Assembly: GCA_945643635.1 (NCBI GenBank) | Contig: CALZFC010000009.1 | Coordinates: 124,001 to 188,000, forward strand | Length of the DNA: 64,000 bases | Reading direction: 5' to 3' | Source: Allodiplogaster sudhausi | Lineage: Eukaryota; Nematoda; Chromadorea; Rhabditida; Diplogasteridae | In this document: piece after piece, positions 31,027-41,245 of the stretch | Layout: each line of letters starts with the position of its first letter | Position numbering within the stretch: position 1 is the first letter of the stretch | The notes under the pieces: generated by a model | What the model was told of the DNA's origin: nothing | Database searches by the model: none | Seen by the model: the letters and a program-made list of their open reading frames with translations, nothing else | Translations under genes and position numbers: made by a program

Positions 31027-34000
31027 TCAGAGCTCCTTCTTGGCCTTCTTAGCCTTGGCGGGCGGCGGAGGAGGCGTCGGCTCGGGCTCGTCATCGTCGT
31101 CTTCAATATTTATTCCAGCTCATTTGAGTAGTTTTTTTTACAGTTTAGTCAACATTATTTTGATATAAGTTTTGTTAGTTTTAATTTTGTAAAAAATGTA
31201 GCACCAACCATCAAGCGTGATTTGACCGTTGAGGATCTGATCCACCCACGCCTGGAGCACCTCAAAGTTGCTGTCAGAGTGCTTCTTCGTATCGTCGAGG
31301 TTGACTTGCGACATGTCGAACCAGATGCCTTCCTTCTGCAATTCGGGAACTTGCAGATGTTCTATCTGTTTGAAAATCCATAGAAATAATCAGTAAATCC
31401 CCAAAACATTTAAAAGTGGACCTCAGAAATGTCGACGAGGCCGAGTTGGGGACCCTCTTCAATGTCGATGCCGAACATCTCCTCCCAGACGTCAACCATG
31501 AGCGGGAACTCATCTGGAGAAGTGGATGATAATGTTGAATAACTCATTAGATTTGTTTATCTATTGATTTATTTAACATATTGATTCATTTATTAGATTT
31601 ATGGATTGATTTGTATGATATATCGATTGATTTCTACGATTTATCCATTGATTAGATTTATCGATTGATAACTCAAACCAGGGTCGATGAGGACGAGCTC
31701 GAGCGTGCCGGCGTGCTCGCTGTTCTCGTCGGCCAGCTTATCGAGCAGCTTCTTCATTGTGCGTCCTTCTCGAGTCTCTTCATCCACAAAGGCCAGTATC
31801 ATCTTCTCGTCCTCCTCCGGGTCACGCTGTAATGGAGCAACTATGCACGTATTAGTAGTACCTTATTCGGTTTCGATATGTACAGTACGACTGATCAACC
31901 CTCGAAAATGTAAGGTCAAAAGGACATTTTGGTACTACTCGGATGTTCTGAAAGCTCGTGGTGCTGTCCTCGCTGTTGAACGGTACTGTCTGTGCATACA
32001 AACACATACAGTACCGCTCAACGGCGAGGGGCCAATGCTGTGTCGGCTATAGCGGACGCGGCCAAATGTGCCCTACAGAATGCGTTTTCAGGCAAATCAC
32101 ATATTAATTTGAGATCCCTGAATTTTTCTTCACTAATCCCGTTAAGAAACACCTTGAAAAATTGTGAAATTTGCATTTTTCATGACATAATTGTTGGGTT
32201 CTCATATGGTATTTCTTGTGTCGCAGGTTCGAACCCCAAGCGGAGCAAGTGTTTTGCTGTATTTGTTTTGCTGCAATTTTCAAGAATTGTTTAACGTTAT
32301 TAGTGAAGAAAAATTCAAAGATCTCATATTGATATGTGATGTGCCTGAAAACGCTTTCTGCCGCGAGATATTCCACTTGGTCCATTTCGCCGCGTCCGCT
32401 ATAGCCGACGCAGCATTGACCCCTCGCCGTTAAGCGGTACAGTATATGTATACTACGCTAGCCAATGTTGCTGACTGTTCCCCTCTCTAACCCAGACGTT
32501 GAAGTAGTTCTCGAGCGTGAGCTTCTGCATGACGGGCTCCTTGTGCTTCTCGACCCAGTCCTCGAACTCCTCTTCGGTGTCAGCGCTGTTGGGCGCGAAG
32601 AGCGGGTCCTCCTCGAAGGGACGCAGCATCTGCACTTCACCAACGCGGCGGAGGCCAACGCGGCGAGCCCACTGCAAGGTTATTAATTGGCAATTTGGCC
32701 TAATTAATTAGTCTAATTAATTAGCCTAATTATTCTCGTTGCTTATCACAACAACAAAAATTAGGCGTTATTTGAAGCTCTAACGCACATAGGAAGTGAC
32801 AACGGCGAAGAACTCCACTTCGCCCATGAAGTCTTCGGCGGCCTCTTCATACTCTTTCAGGGCTGAAAAATAATTATTTAAGAATTGGATATGCATGCAC
32901 AACTTGCAATAATTTCGAATGATGAGATTCCTTTGTTGCCTACCGGGACTCGAAATAGCCAATGATGCGGACGTGGGTGTCGTAGATTCCTTTGTTGCCT
33001 ACCGGGGCTCGAAATAGCCAATGATGCGGACGTGGGTGTCGTCGAGCTCTTCGAACTCGTCCAGGTCGTGCTCGTCGTTGATGATCGTCACCGGGTCATC
33101 GGGGATCTTCAAGAAGAAGAAATATGTACATCATTCATTCTATGGCTGTCATTTCTGTCTTGTTCTCTCAAGATTTTCAAGAAATGTGTTTGGTAAAACA
33201 ATTGCTTCTCTAGGAGAGCTCTTGTCACAACGACGAAATGGATGAAAAAAGAGAAATTCTTCGGTGGAAGTATATTGATCAGGGATTTCACACTCGAGGA
33301 TATATATCTTTTGCTATCTATCAACAACGTGTTTGGGAGCTGAGACAGATAGAAATTTCGAGAAGATGAGAACTCTTCGCCTTCTCTGCATGCTTTTGCC
33401 CTCACAATCAGAAGTAGAGAATAAGAGTGAGAAGAATGAGACTCGAGAGAGAGAGAGCAGCATCGTTCGGTGTAACAATTCGCAGGGGCCCTATCCTCTC
33501 TTTCTTTCTTAATCTCTCTCTCTCTCGCTCTCTGCTTATCCCTCTCTCTCTCTCTCGCTCCCTCTCTATCACTCTCTCTGTTCTTATTCAAGGCTCATGC
33601 AAGATTGTTGGCAGGTCATATACTAACAATATTAGGTTGGATGACAGATGAATTGTGAAACTCACACACTATAGCGGGCTAAAAGTTAAAAAAAAATATA
33701 TCGGGCGAATAAAGATATAAAATGGAAGATTAAACGCACATCCATGAGCCATGAGACGAATGTCTCCGGGTCTCGCACTCCGTTGTACTCGATCTTGTAG
33801 CCGTCCTTGTACACATGGATCGTATCCTCGCCCTTGTCGACCTCTGCAAGGTTCAGAAGGATTTCATGCAAATACCTGTGTTGTAAGTCTCAAAAAGCTG
33901 TGTGGTACCAGTCAGAAAAACTCGGAATTCATGTGTTTTTTTTCTTGAAAAAAGTTTTTAGGAAGGACAAATTAGATACTGGGTAGAATGTCTCAAATAT

Positions 34001-35404
34001 CCCTTTTGCACATGAAAATACTTTCTTTTTTAAAATCTTTATCGGTTGGTTCGAGGGATTTTAAATGTATGGTCGAGGGATCCAAGATCCTGGAAAATTC
34101 TCTACATCAACACTTATGTCTCTCAGATTCTTCCCATAGAATACCTTCTTGCTTGCGAAGCTTGAGCTCCTTGGTCGTGTTGACCGTGAAGAAGTTGTAG
34201 CCGCGCTTGGTCATCACTTGGGCAGAGAGCTTAATTTAGCTTCTTTTTTTTCTTTTGTTGAAATCATCTTGAGTTCTTTGTATCTCTTTTGTTCCCAGAT
34301 CTGGCTTTGTTGTTACTGATCAAACATTCATGGTAACTTTTCGTTCATTTAAAGTTTAACGACGTGCGAAATGAAAGATAGATAGAACTGTGACGTCATT
34401 CTCATTTTTTTTCGGCGCTCTTTAATGATTCTTGTGACGAATAAACAGCTGAGATTTGCATAATGGAGTAGCTTTCCCGGTAGAGGGAGAGAGGGATAGA
34501 GGAGTTAAAATTGGAGACTAAAGGAAAGAAAAAATAAAGAGAGGGAAACCGAGGTGAAAAATCTCAGAGAAGGGCAGAGGTTGACGTAAGAGAGGCGCAC
34601 TTAAGCGTGGTCTGTTGCTCTTTTTGCCGAGGCCACCATAGAGACAACGAAATCTGTTTGCGGCTCGCGCAGATTCTTTCTCTCTCTCACTCTATCATGC
34701 TCTCCCTTTCATCACTCACCTCTCTCTCTTTCTCTCTTCGTCGCAATCTCTCACTCCCCCTCTCGTTTGCTTATCTCTTGATAATCTAACTAGATGTCAC
34801 TGATTGTCAGCATTTAATCCAGACATCTAAATGAAATACATATTCTACACTCCTCAACTGCTAACGTAAAATGCTCGTTAACAATGCACATGATTATACG
34901 ATATCTATAAAGCTTGAATGACCTGGAGGAAGCACTCGTACTGGTCGAGCTCGGAGTCATCCTCTTCGACGTCGTTGAAGAAGACGACCGACTTGGCGTT
35001 CTCGGCAAAGACGGTCTTGTTGAAGTTCTTCTCCGTTAGCACCTTGGAAAGAAGCAAAGAACACTTTGAAAACATCTTGCATTAACAGTCTAATAGTGAG
35101 AAATCAAATGATAAGCAAATTAAATGAAATTAAATGCATTTACACCTACGAATGTACTTTGCCACTATCTTGTTTCGTAATTTCACATCTGTTGATAAAG
35201 CTGAATGAATAAGTAATCGATTCATTCATGTTTATCAGAACTATTGAAAGAAGAGCAAGGAAGGAGCACACATACCTCAGTCCGATCGTAGCCGTCGTAC
35301 TCCAGATCGGGATAGCCGAGGAACATGCACTCGAGGTCGTCGTTCTTGGAGACTGCAGCCGAGGCGACGGTCAGCAACGCCGCCACCCACCACCACGACT
35401 GCAT
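31027..35404 (-). CDS. csq-1: calsequestrin, Ca2+-storage protein of the sarcoplasmic reticulum
   Basis: Eleven exons: 35276-35404, 34923-35042, 34145-34229, 33740-33843, 33003-33106, 32789-32862, 32492-32671, 31679-31826, 31422-31513, 31209-31335 and 31027-31100, for about 411 residues. Signal peptide MQSWWWVAALLTVASAAVSK. Then thioredoxin-like domains with family blocks: E-Y-D-G-Y-D-R-T-E-V-L-T-E-K-N-F, Y-K-I-E-Y-N-G-V-R-D-P-E-T-F-V, V-R-I-I-G-Y-F, E-E-A-A-E-D-F-M-G-E-V-E-F-F-A, M-Q-K-L-T-L-E-N-Y-F-N-V-W, L-I-D-P-D-E-F-P-L-M-V-D-V-W, and G-I-W-F-D-M-S-Q-V-N-L-D-D. The usual long acidic tail is short (D-D-D-D-E-P-E-P), followed by prolines, lysines and a terminal K-K-E-L. It binds Ca2+ in the SR lumen of muscle. 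All junction phases close except exon 5 to exon 6 (33003/32862), which is one base out. The symbol follows the C. elegans orthologue; assignment is by recalled family resemblance. Confidence 0.93.
32004..32449. mobile_element. foldback/MITE element in calsequestrin intron 7
   Basis: Inverted arms of about 155 bp: the left arm from 32004 has CAGTACCGCTCAACGGCGAG and GGCTATAGCGGACGCGGCC; the right arm ends with the complementary CTCGCCGTTAAGCGGTAC and GCCGCGTCCGCTATAGCC. The loop at about 32190-32250 holds GGTTCGAACCCC, a tRNA B-box-like palindrome. A smaller inverted pair (31974-31991 against 32007-32026) lies at the left edge. Non-coding. It sits wholly inside the intron between exons 8 and 7. 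Confidence 0.78.
32926..33043. repeat. 59-bp tandem duplication at a calsequestrin splice junction
   Basis: 32926-32984 and 32985-33043 are direct repeats of 59 bp differing at about two positions. Each contains the last 41 or so bases of exon 5 (I-I-G-Y-F-E) plus the donor. The exon continues only from the right-hand copy, so the left copy is a second exon end and donor inside the intron. Confidence 0.9.
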
Positions 35405-36451
35405 CCTGCTGCCCCTGCAAGCACCCGTTCATGTCAGTGTGTCATTAACAGCGACGATATGTTGATTGTTATGTTACATCGAAACAAAGTGCAAAAAGTT
35501 CAACAAATCTCAAAAATTGCGACAATTACAACGTCTTACTTGTTCGTCTAATATAAAATGTAAGCTGCAAGTTTAGAGTAGGTGTTCCTTTGCCACGGAC
35601 GTTTAAACTGGCGCGAAACACAAGTAGCGCGGCTCACAAAAAGTTCACAGGTCGAGTGACAGAGAAAGCCAGTTTCCTACTATAAATAAGTTGGCGAGAG
35701 GTAGACTCTAGTGCCGGTTTCCAATCAATCTGTAATAGAATCCGGCAGAGGATGACGCGGTGTTCCTCTCAGTAAGACTTTATCTTGTCGTTGGGATGGC
35801 TAAACGCACCGAGAGTGACGAGAGAAATGGAGAAAGAACGAGAGAGAGAGAGAAAGAAAGAGAGAGAAAGAGATAGAGACAGAAAGAAAGAGAGTGAGTG
35901 TGTAATGCAAAGGTGATGTCGAGTAGGCGGCAGAACGACGGAATACAACACCTTTCAATTGTTACCTTGAGATATGTATGTAGTCAATAACCACTATCTC
36001 TAGGACCTCAAATCGCCTTTTTATATTTGGTTTCGCAACAAACAACATCGCAAATGTCGAGATAATTTACATCAGAACAAAATGAATGATTACGGTGGTG
36101 GGCGTTCGTGGATGCGATGAGGAAAAGAGAACGCGAAAGGTTAACACTTTGAGCTTCTAGACTTACTTTGAGATTTACTTAGTAGTATGTGTACTTTCGA
36201 GGTGGGCGGGAATAGTAGAAATGATAGGAGGAGGAGGATGGCGGAGGGTGGCTGGAATGAGGCGCGTTCTTCAGAGAATGCTTGCTTTTGGATGCAAACA
36301 GACAGACAAGCTCAGCTTCTTCTCCTGACTCCTTTGGATTTCCACCGGAAGAACTGAAGATATTGGGGTTGTGAGGACGACGTAGTGAGTCTCTGTTTCT
36401 CGCTGTCTCTCTCACTCCCTATATCCCTCTTTGTCCCTCTCACCATCTCCT

Positions 36452-36492
<41 letters not shown>

Positions 36493-36933
36493 AATCTCTC
36501 TCTCTCTCTTTCATTCTTTTCTCTCACTCTATCCATTACCCACTCCTTCTCTACTCATTTTCTCTCTTCTACATTCGTTGATCACCGAATCCTTAGGATA
36601 AGGAAAAGGCTGAAGGCCAAGCTGCCGAAATGTGCCGTCCCTCCTAGGTGATGTGTTTGTGTCCATGCTGCACGCGGACCGCCCCCGTGGCATACCATCA
36701 GGTACTCTCTCTCTCTCTCCCTCTCCGTCTCTCTCCCTCTCTTTATCTCTCTCTCTCGTTCTCTCTCTTTAGCTATCTCACCTTCTCACTCTCTCTTTCT
36801 CTCGCGCATTCTCTCTCATCGAATCTCACTCTCTTATTTCAGAGTGATCAACTCCCTGATACTCTGAGGCTGTCTGTGTCATCCAATCACTCTTTGCTTT
36901 GTCTTTGTTTCAGTGCCGAGAAGGAAGGGAGAA

Positions 36934-36968
<35 letters not shown>

Positions 36969-37436
36969 AGAGGGAGTGAAGAGAGAGAGAGAGAAGAGTG
37001 AGAGAGAGAGAAGAAATAGAGAGCGAGAGAAGAGAGAGGTAGCGAGTAGAGGGGCAAATCGAGATGCTGGAGGCATCTCGGGAAGGCCCGCTGGCAGTTT
37101 CGAGGCTGCACTGCCGCGAATAGGAAGCTGCTGCGATCACTTCCCTCCTCTCTCATCTCACTATCTCCTACTCGATATTGTCCTCCTCATCCCGCAGAAT
37201 GCTCTCTTGTTCTGAATATCTCTCATTTCTTCTTCTCTCTCTCTCTCTCTCTGTCTTCCTGCCACCAAAAACTTATTGGAGAGATCGAGAAAAAGGATGC
37301 GAAGAAGAGGCGTGGGGGCAGGGTGTAAAGCAAGACGCGTCCTTCCGTCGCAGAAAGAGACAAGTAATGTTTTCAGGGATTGCTAACAAAGGTTAACAAT
37401 GTATGATGGATTGATTGAAAGAAGAAAGAAAAGAAT
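35405..37436. repeat. calsequestrin upstream region with CT/GA tracts
   Basis: GA tract about 35830-35900; CT tracts about 36390-36570 and 36700-36830; GA tract 36938-37040; CT tract about 37205-37260. Short open frames here follow the repeats. Non-repeat islands at 36560-36700 and 37040-37140 have some coding flavour, but no supported exon. The calsequestrin promoter is expected in 35405-35900. Confidence 0.6.
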
Positions 37437-37717
37437 TCATCTATTGCATTTGCCAGACTTCTCACTCTGCCGGAACTTCTCCAGAGGAATGATGTCCATG
37501 TCTTTTCGGCATCGGCTAATGAAGCTTGGTTGATTTTGATCAGTGAAGTGTGTCGACATTTCTCCTGAAATGAGAATCATTCAAATTTCTACTCTTTTTT
37601 TATAAACTTTGTCCTCGATCTTGAGATACGGGTCAATCAATCTCCGTGAACTCGGATACTTCTCGGCTAATATCGAAATAGCCCTTGTTGTTGACATTAA
37701 CATTGCCATCAAGTCGA
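37437..37717 (-). pseudogene. transthyretin-like (TTR) gene copy, broken
   Basis: This is a diverged tandem copy of the gene at 38266-38901. The region 37600-37717 corresponds to its exon 2 (N-V-N-N-K-G-Y-F-D-I, V-S-E-F-T-E-I-D), but lacks the D-P-D-D block and has a frame break to a stop at E-I-D-stop. The region 37437-37580 corresponds to exon 3 (E-K-C-R, then after a one-base shift S-F-I-S-R-C-R-K-D-M-D, ending S-G-K-C-N-R-stop). No exon 1 is present upstream. Confidence 0.8.
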
Positions 37718-38265
37718 CTTGAGAAAAAGGTCTTATTTGAAGGTGTGCATCTTATTTGTCGTGTCTTCTTGCTCTTAGGTTAGTTGCAGCAGGCAGAGAA
37801 TAAGACGGGAAATGTCTTCAAGGAGATCGACAGGACAGTCCGCCATTCTTCATGGGACCGAGCAAAAGATTGACACGACTAAAAGTCTTCAATTCTTCCA
37901 GTTAATCAGCACTCTTAAGCATCAACAAATTCTTAAAAAAAAACTATGGTCCTTCAACTTGATACAACGTTCTCCAACCCCCTTTTACACGATGCCTAAA
38001 TATTTCATTCAAAGTATCCAACAAACACCTCTTTCGAAAAACAACATGGTCTACGGAGCACTCGTTTTTCATGACTTGGTTCACATTGACAATACAGTTA
38101 AAAAAATTTATCTGCTTGTAATCACGTAATATGTACAATTGAGGGTGATCTAATTAAGAAGTTGTAGGCCGCATACTATAGTAAAGATTTTCAGGGGGTG
38201 TAACTTAAAGGTTAATTCTGTATCATACATAGATTGATAGTTATAAAATAAAATAAAATAATTGT
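37718..38265. repeat. duplicated upstream segment of the TTR pair
   Basis: About 37770-38030 matches 38960-39240, the upstream region of the intact TTR gene (shared TTAGGTTAGT, ATCGACAGGACA, CTTCTTCCAGT-like blocks). This shows the tandem duplication unit was about 1.2 kb. The copy's exon 1 has been lost or replaced here. Confidence 0.6.
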
Positions 38266-38901
38266 TCAATTGCATTTGGCAGGCTTCTCGTTCGCCAGGA
38301 TAGCCTCGAGCCCGATTTCGCCCATGTCTTTCCGGCCATTGTTAATGAAACTCTTGTCGATGTTGATGATTGTCGTGCGGCGGCATTTCTCCGGAAAAAT
38401 TCTACCTTTTCTTTTTTAAAAAGTTTTAATTGACCAACTTCATTCTCCACGTCGCACGTGTGCTCGATCTTGATATATGGTTCTATCGTGGTGAACTCGG
38501 ACGTTTCTCCGCTGAGCTCGAAGTAGCCCTTGTCGTTGACATTAAGAGGGCCAGCAAGGGTGTCGTCGGGGTCGACTAAGGAAAAGTAAAATAAAAAAAG
38601 TGCATATTATTTAACGTGAATATTTAATTTTCCTTTTAAACATCTGATTTAACTTGATTTTTTCATTTTCTTTTTTAACATCTTATTTATCTTGAATATT
38701 TTCTTTTTTTAACGTCTTATTATGTCATTCTTGAACAAGAGACTGACAGAATGATCCAAAATCAGAATCCATGAGAAAAACGACAGCGTCTGAGAAGAAC
38801 TCGTCATTGCACAAGAGTGTTCCGTTGACGGAAATCGACTGTAGACTGCCAAGGACGACGGAGGGAAGAAGAAGCAAACTGAGAAGCCATGAGAGCGCCA
38901 T
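38266..38901 (-). CDS. transthyretin-like (TTR) family secreted protein 1
   Basis: Three exons: 38748-38901, 38439-38575 and 38266-38388, 137 residues. Signal peptide MALSWLLSLLLLPSVVLG. Then S-V-N-G-T-L-L-C-N, V-F-L-M-D-S-D-F-G, D-P-D-D-T-L-A, N-D-K-G-Y-F-E-L-S-G, T-I-E-P-Y-I-K-I-E-H-T-C-D, K-C-R-R-T-T-I-I-N-I and a C-terminal K-C-N. This is the classic order of the nematode TTR-like family, including conserved cysteines. Such proteins are secreted and often abundant; one C. elegans member bridges apoptotic cells to engulfment receptors, but most have no known ligand. The intron 2 length of about 50 bp is typical. Confidence 0.88.
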
Positions 38902-39944
38902 CCTTGCTGTGCATTCTCATCTGCGTCAGCCACTCTCTTATAAATAGGCGTTGTTCTTTTCGCTTAGGTTAGTCACGGCAGACAGAGAGCAATGACAGAA
39001 AGGGGGAAATGTTTTGGATCACTTATCGATGGCATCGACAGGACATTTCGCTTTTCTTCGTGGGAAGAGAGAAGATTGGCACTGTTCATCGTCTTTCATT
39101 CTTCCAGTGAATCAGCAGATGTCATCATCAAGAAATTCAAAAAAATATGCCCTATTCAGATCCCCATTTACCATAATTCTTAAATATTTCAATCAAATTG
39201 TCCAACACAAACATATGTACTTTTCACACCTTGTAAGATATGAACATAGAGAAATTTTTTTAACTAGGTGAGCGGAGCTTAATGAGGCACTCATAATCCG
39301 TAAACAAATCTATTAACTTGATTAGTTGTGAGTAAATATCATGACTAGATTTTTAATGTGCGGGTGATGTAGTAGGTAGCTCGCCAGAAATGCATACTAT
39401 GGATACGGATTCACTCCTGCCTAACCGTGAGAAATATTTTTGGACTTAACGGGTTCTGTTAGGAATAGATGGCGTTCATACAGATATACATACATATACG
39501 GAACACCTGGAGGTGAAAGTAAGGAAGATCCGTACTTTAAATCCGTTACCAGTAATGGATATATTTATGAGATAGAGAGAGAAAGGAGAAATGAGATTAG
39601 ATTGGAGGAGAGAGAGAGAGGGGCCATATATGTATGTAAATAGAGACTGGAAGAAAGAACCAATTTGAAACACATATAGGCATGAATCGATTTTGTCTTC
39701 TTTGGTGTAGTAGCGCTTGAATCACATCAGACAAGGAAGTGCTAGATCATTCCATGACAAAACAAGAAAGAAAAATAGAGAAGGGACATTTTGAATTCAA
39801 GATGAGGCAATTGTTCATTCGTTATTGTCATGACTTTGTTGGCAGGTGTCTTCAAAAACCTATCAGAGATAGTCCATATAATAAAATGCTAATCTACGAT
39901 TTTACCTAATACATGTCTGAAAATTTATTTAGGTGAGAAGTTAA
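38902..39944. other. intergenic between divergent TTR-like genes
   Basis: Includes the duplicated segment 38960-39240, then A/T-rich sequence with short GA runs (39560-39630) and TATGTATG microsatellites. No gene. Confidence 0.55.
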
Positions 39945-40707
39945 ATGCATTACTCAACGCTGACTGCTCTCGTCTTCCTCACCTGCTCGACTGCAGCTTC
40001 TCGGCTTGAGAAGCAGACGGTCTCCGTGTGGGGAAGTCTCAAGTGTGGCGGATATATTATGAAGAACACGCCGATCGAATTGCGACTCCGCGACTATGGC
40101 ATCAGTTAGTCGTGGTTATTGTTACTTTATTCATGTCGCGTTTTTAGTACTCTCTTTAAAAGGCTGACCATATATATATATCTTTGAAAAGGAGATGTCA
40201 TATGAACCTCAGTTTTTCTCGACGATAAATAAATTCGCTAATTGTAAGTTATGACGGTGCGAGTCCTGAACACCACGACTTCGGATGAGAATGGCAAGTT
40301 CGCGTTGATCGGCTCGGCCGAGCAGGACAGCCCCATTGAGACTTCTCTCTTCATCAAGCACTACTGCAACGTGGATGACAAGGTATGCGCCTCCTTTTTC
40401 TAGACAAATCACTGGGACAACTATGCGATGGCTTCATCATGGTTAAACAACTTTTTTATTTCTGTCCTCACTCGGTAGTAGCCTTGCTAGTGTGAAACTG
40501 CCGTTGTCTTTTCCCCTGGATTACGGTATGAATGACATGCAACTGATACTGTAATATCATCGCATATAACCATTATTGCAGGTGAATTGCCATCGTGAAA
40601 GCACTGAGAACATCCCGATAGAGCAAATCAACAAGGGCGAATTCAACATGGGTGACTTGCGAATGGAGATGGTCCCTTCTTCGGGACCTGTAATTCATTG
40701 CTCGTGA
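39945..40707 (+). CDS. transthyretin-like (TTR) family secreted protein 2
   Basis: Exons 39945-40104, 40249-40382 and 40582-40707 give 139 residues. Signal peptide MHYSTLTALVFLTCSTAASR. The core reads V-S-V-W-G-S-L-K-C-G-G-Y, I-E-L-R-L-R-D, T-S-D-E-N-G-K-F-A-L-I-G-S, S-L-F-I-K-H-Y-C-N, then V-N-C-H-R-E and a C-terminal H-C-S. The order and cysteines fit the TTR-like family, but it is well diverged from the copy at 38266 and lacks the D-P-D-D motif. Secreted; ligand unknown. Confidence 0.83.
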
Positions 40708-41245
40708 ATATGGTTTATCGTCAGCATCTTTTATAATCGTAACTTCCGTATATCGTTTCCACAATCCCTGATAAAGTGATCCACCACCACCCGCAACAGC
40801 TCTTGGTCTCTCAATCGAATATTTTCCAGGACAATCTACACATGAATGTATGCATTGACTGCGAATGCATGAGAATGCACTTCAAACACCTTACCACAAA
40901 AGAAGTGATGGAACAGTAACACAGTCAAACCACTTCTTGGTCGGTTAAGTAAGAATAATATTAGGCAACTCATAGAGGCTAAAATGGAGTAGCGAACTGC
41001 TGAGCATCATACAGGGCATTTAGTCAGTAAACACTGAAGTTGTATTTCAGAACATTAAAAAGGGGACACAATTAGGTGTGATATGACACATTATTCGAAA
41101 GCGGAAAGGCACACGTCTTCTGGAATGCACTATTAATATTCACGTGTAATTTTTTTTATAAGTTCGTCCATGAGCGTAAGGCATGCACATATGTACATAT
41201 GTTTGCACATACTCGTAGGACGGAGATGTTCGGATGGTAATGTGG
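40708..41245. other. convergent 3' flanks, nothing recognised
   Basis: A/T-rich. Probable 3' UTRs of TTR protein 2 and the chromodomain gene. Confidence 0.5.

Noticed and set aside
31687..35551. Plus-strand ORFs over calsequestrin exons
   Set aside because: Antisense shadows of the exons, bounded by the same splice junctions.
36179..36415. Pro/Ser/Tyr-rich minus-strand ORF (78 codons)
   Set aside because: No start context, splice signal or paralogue; composition follows the surrounding purine/pyrimidine bias.
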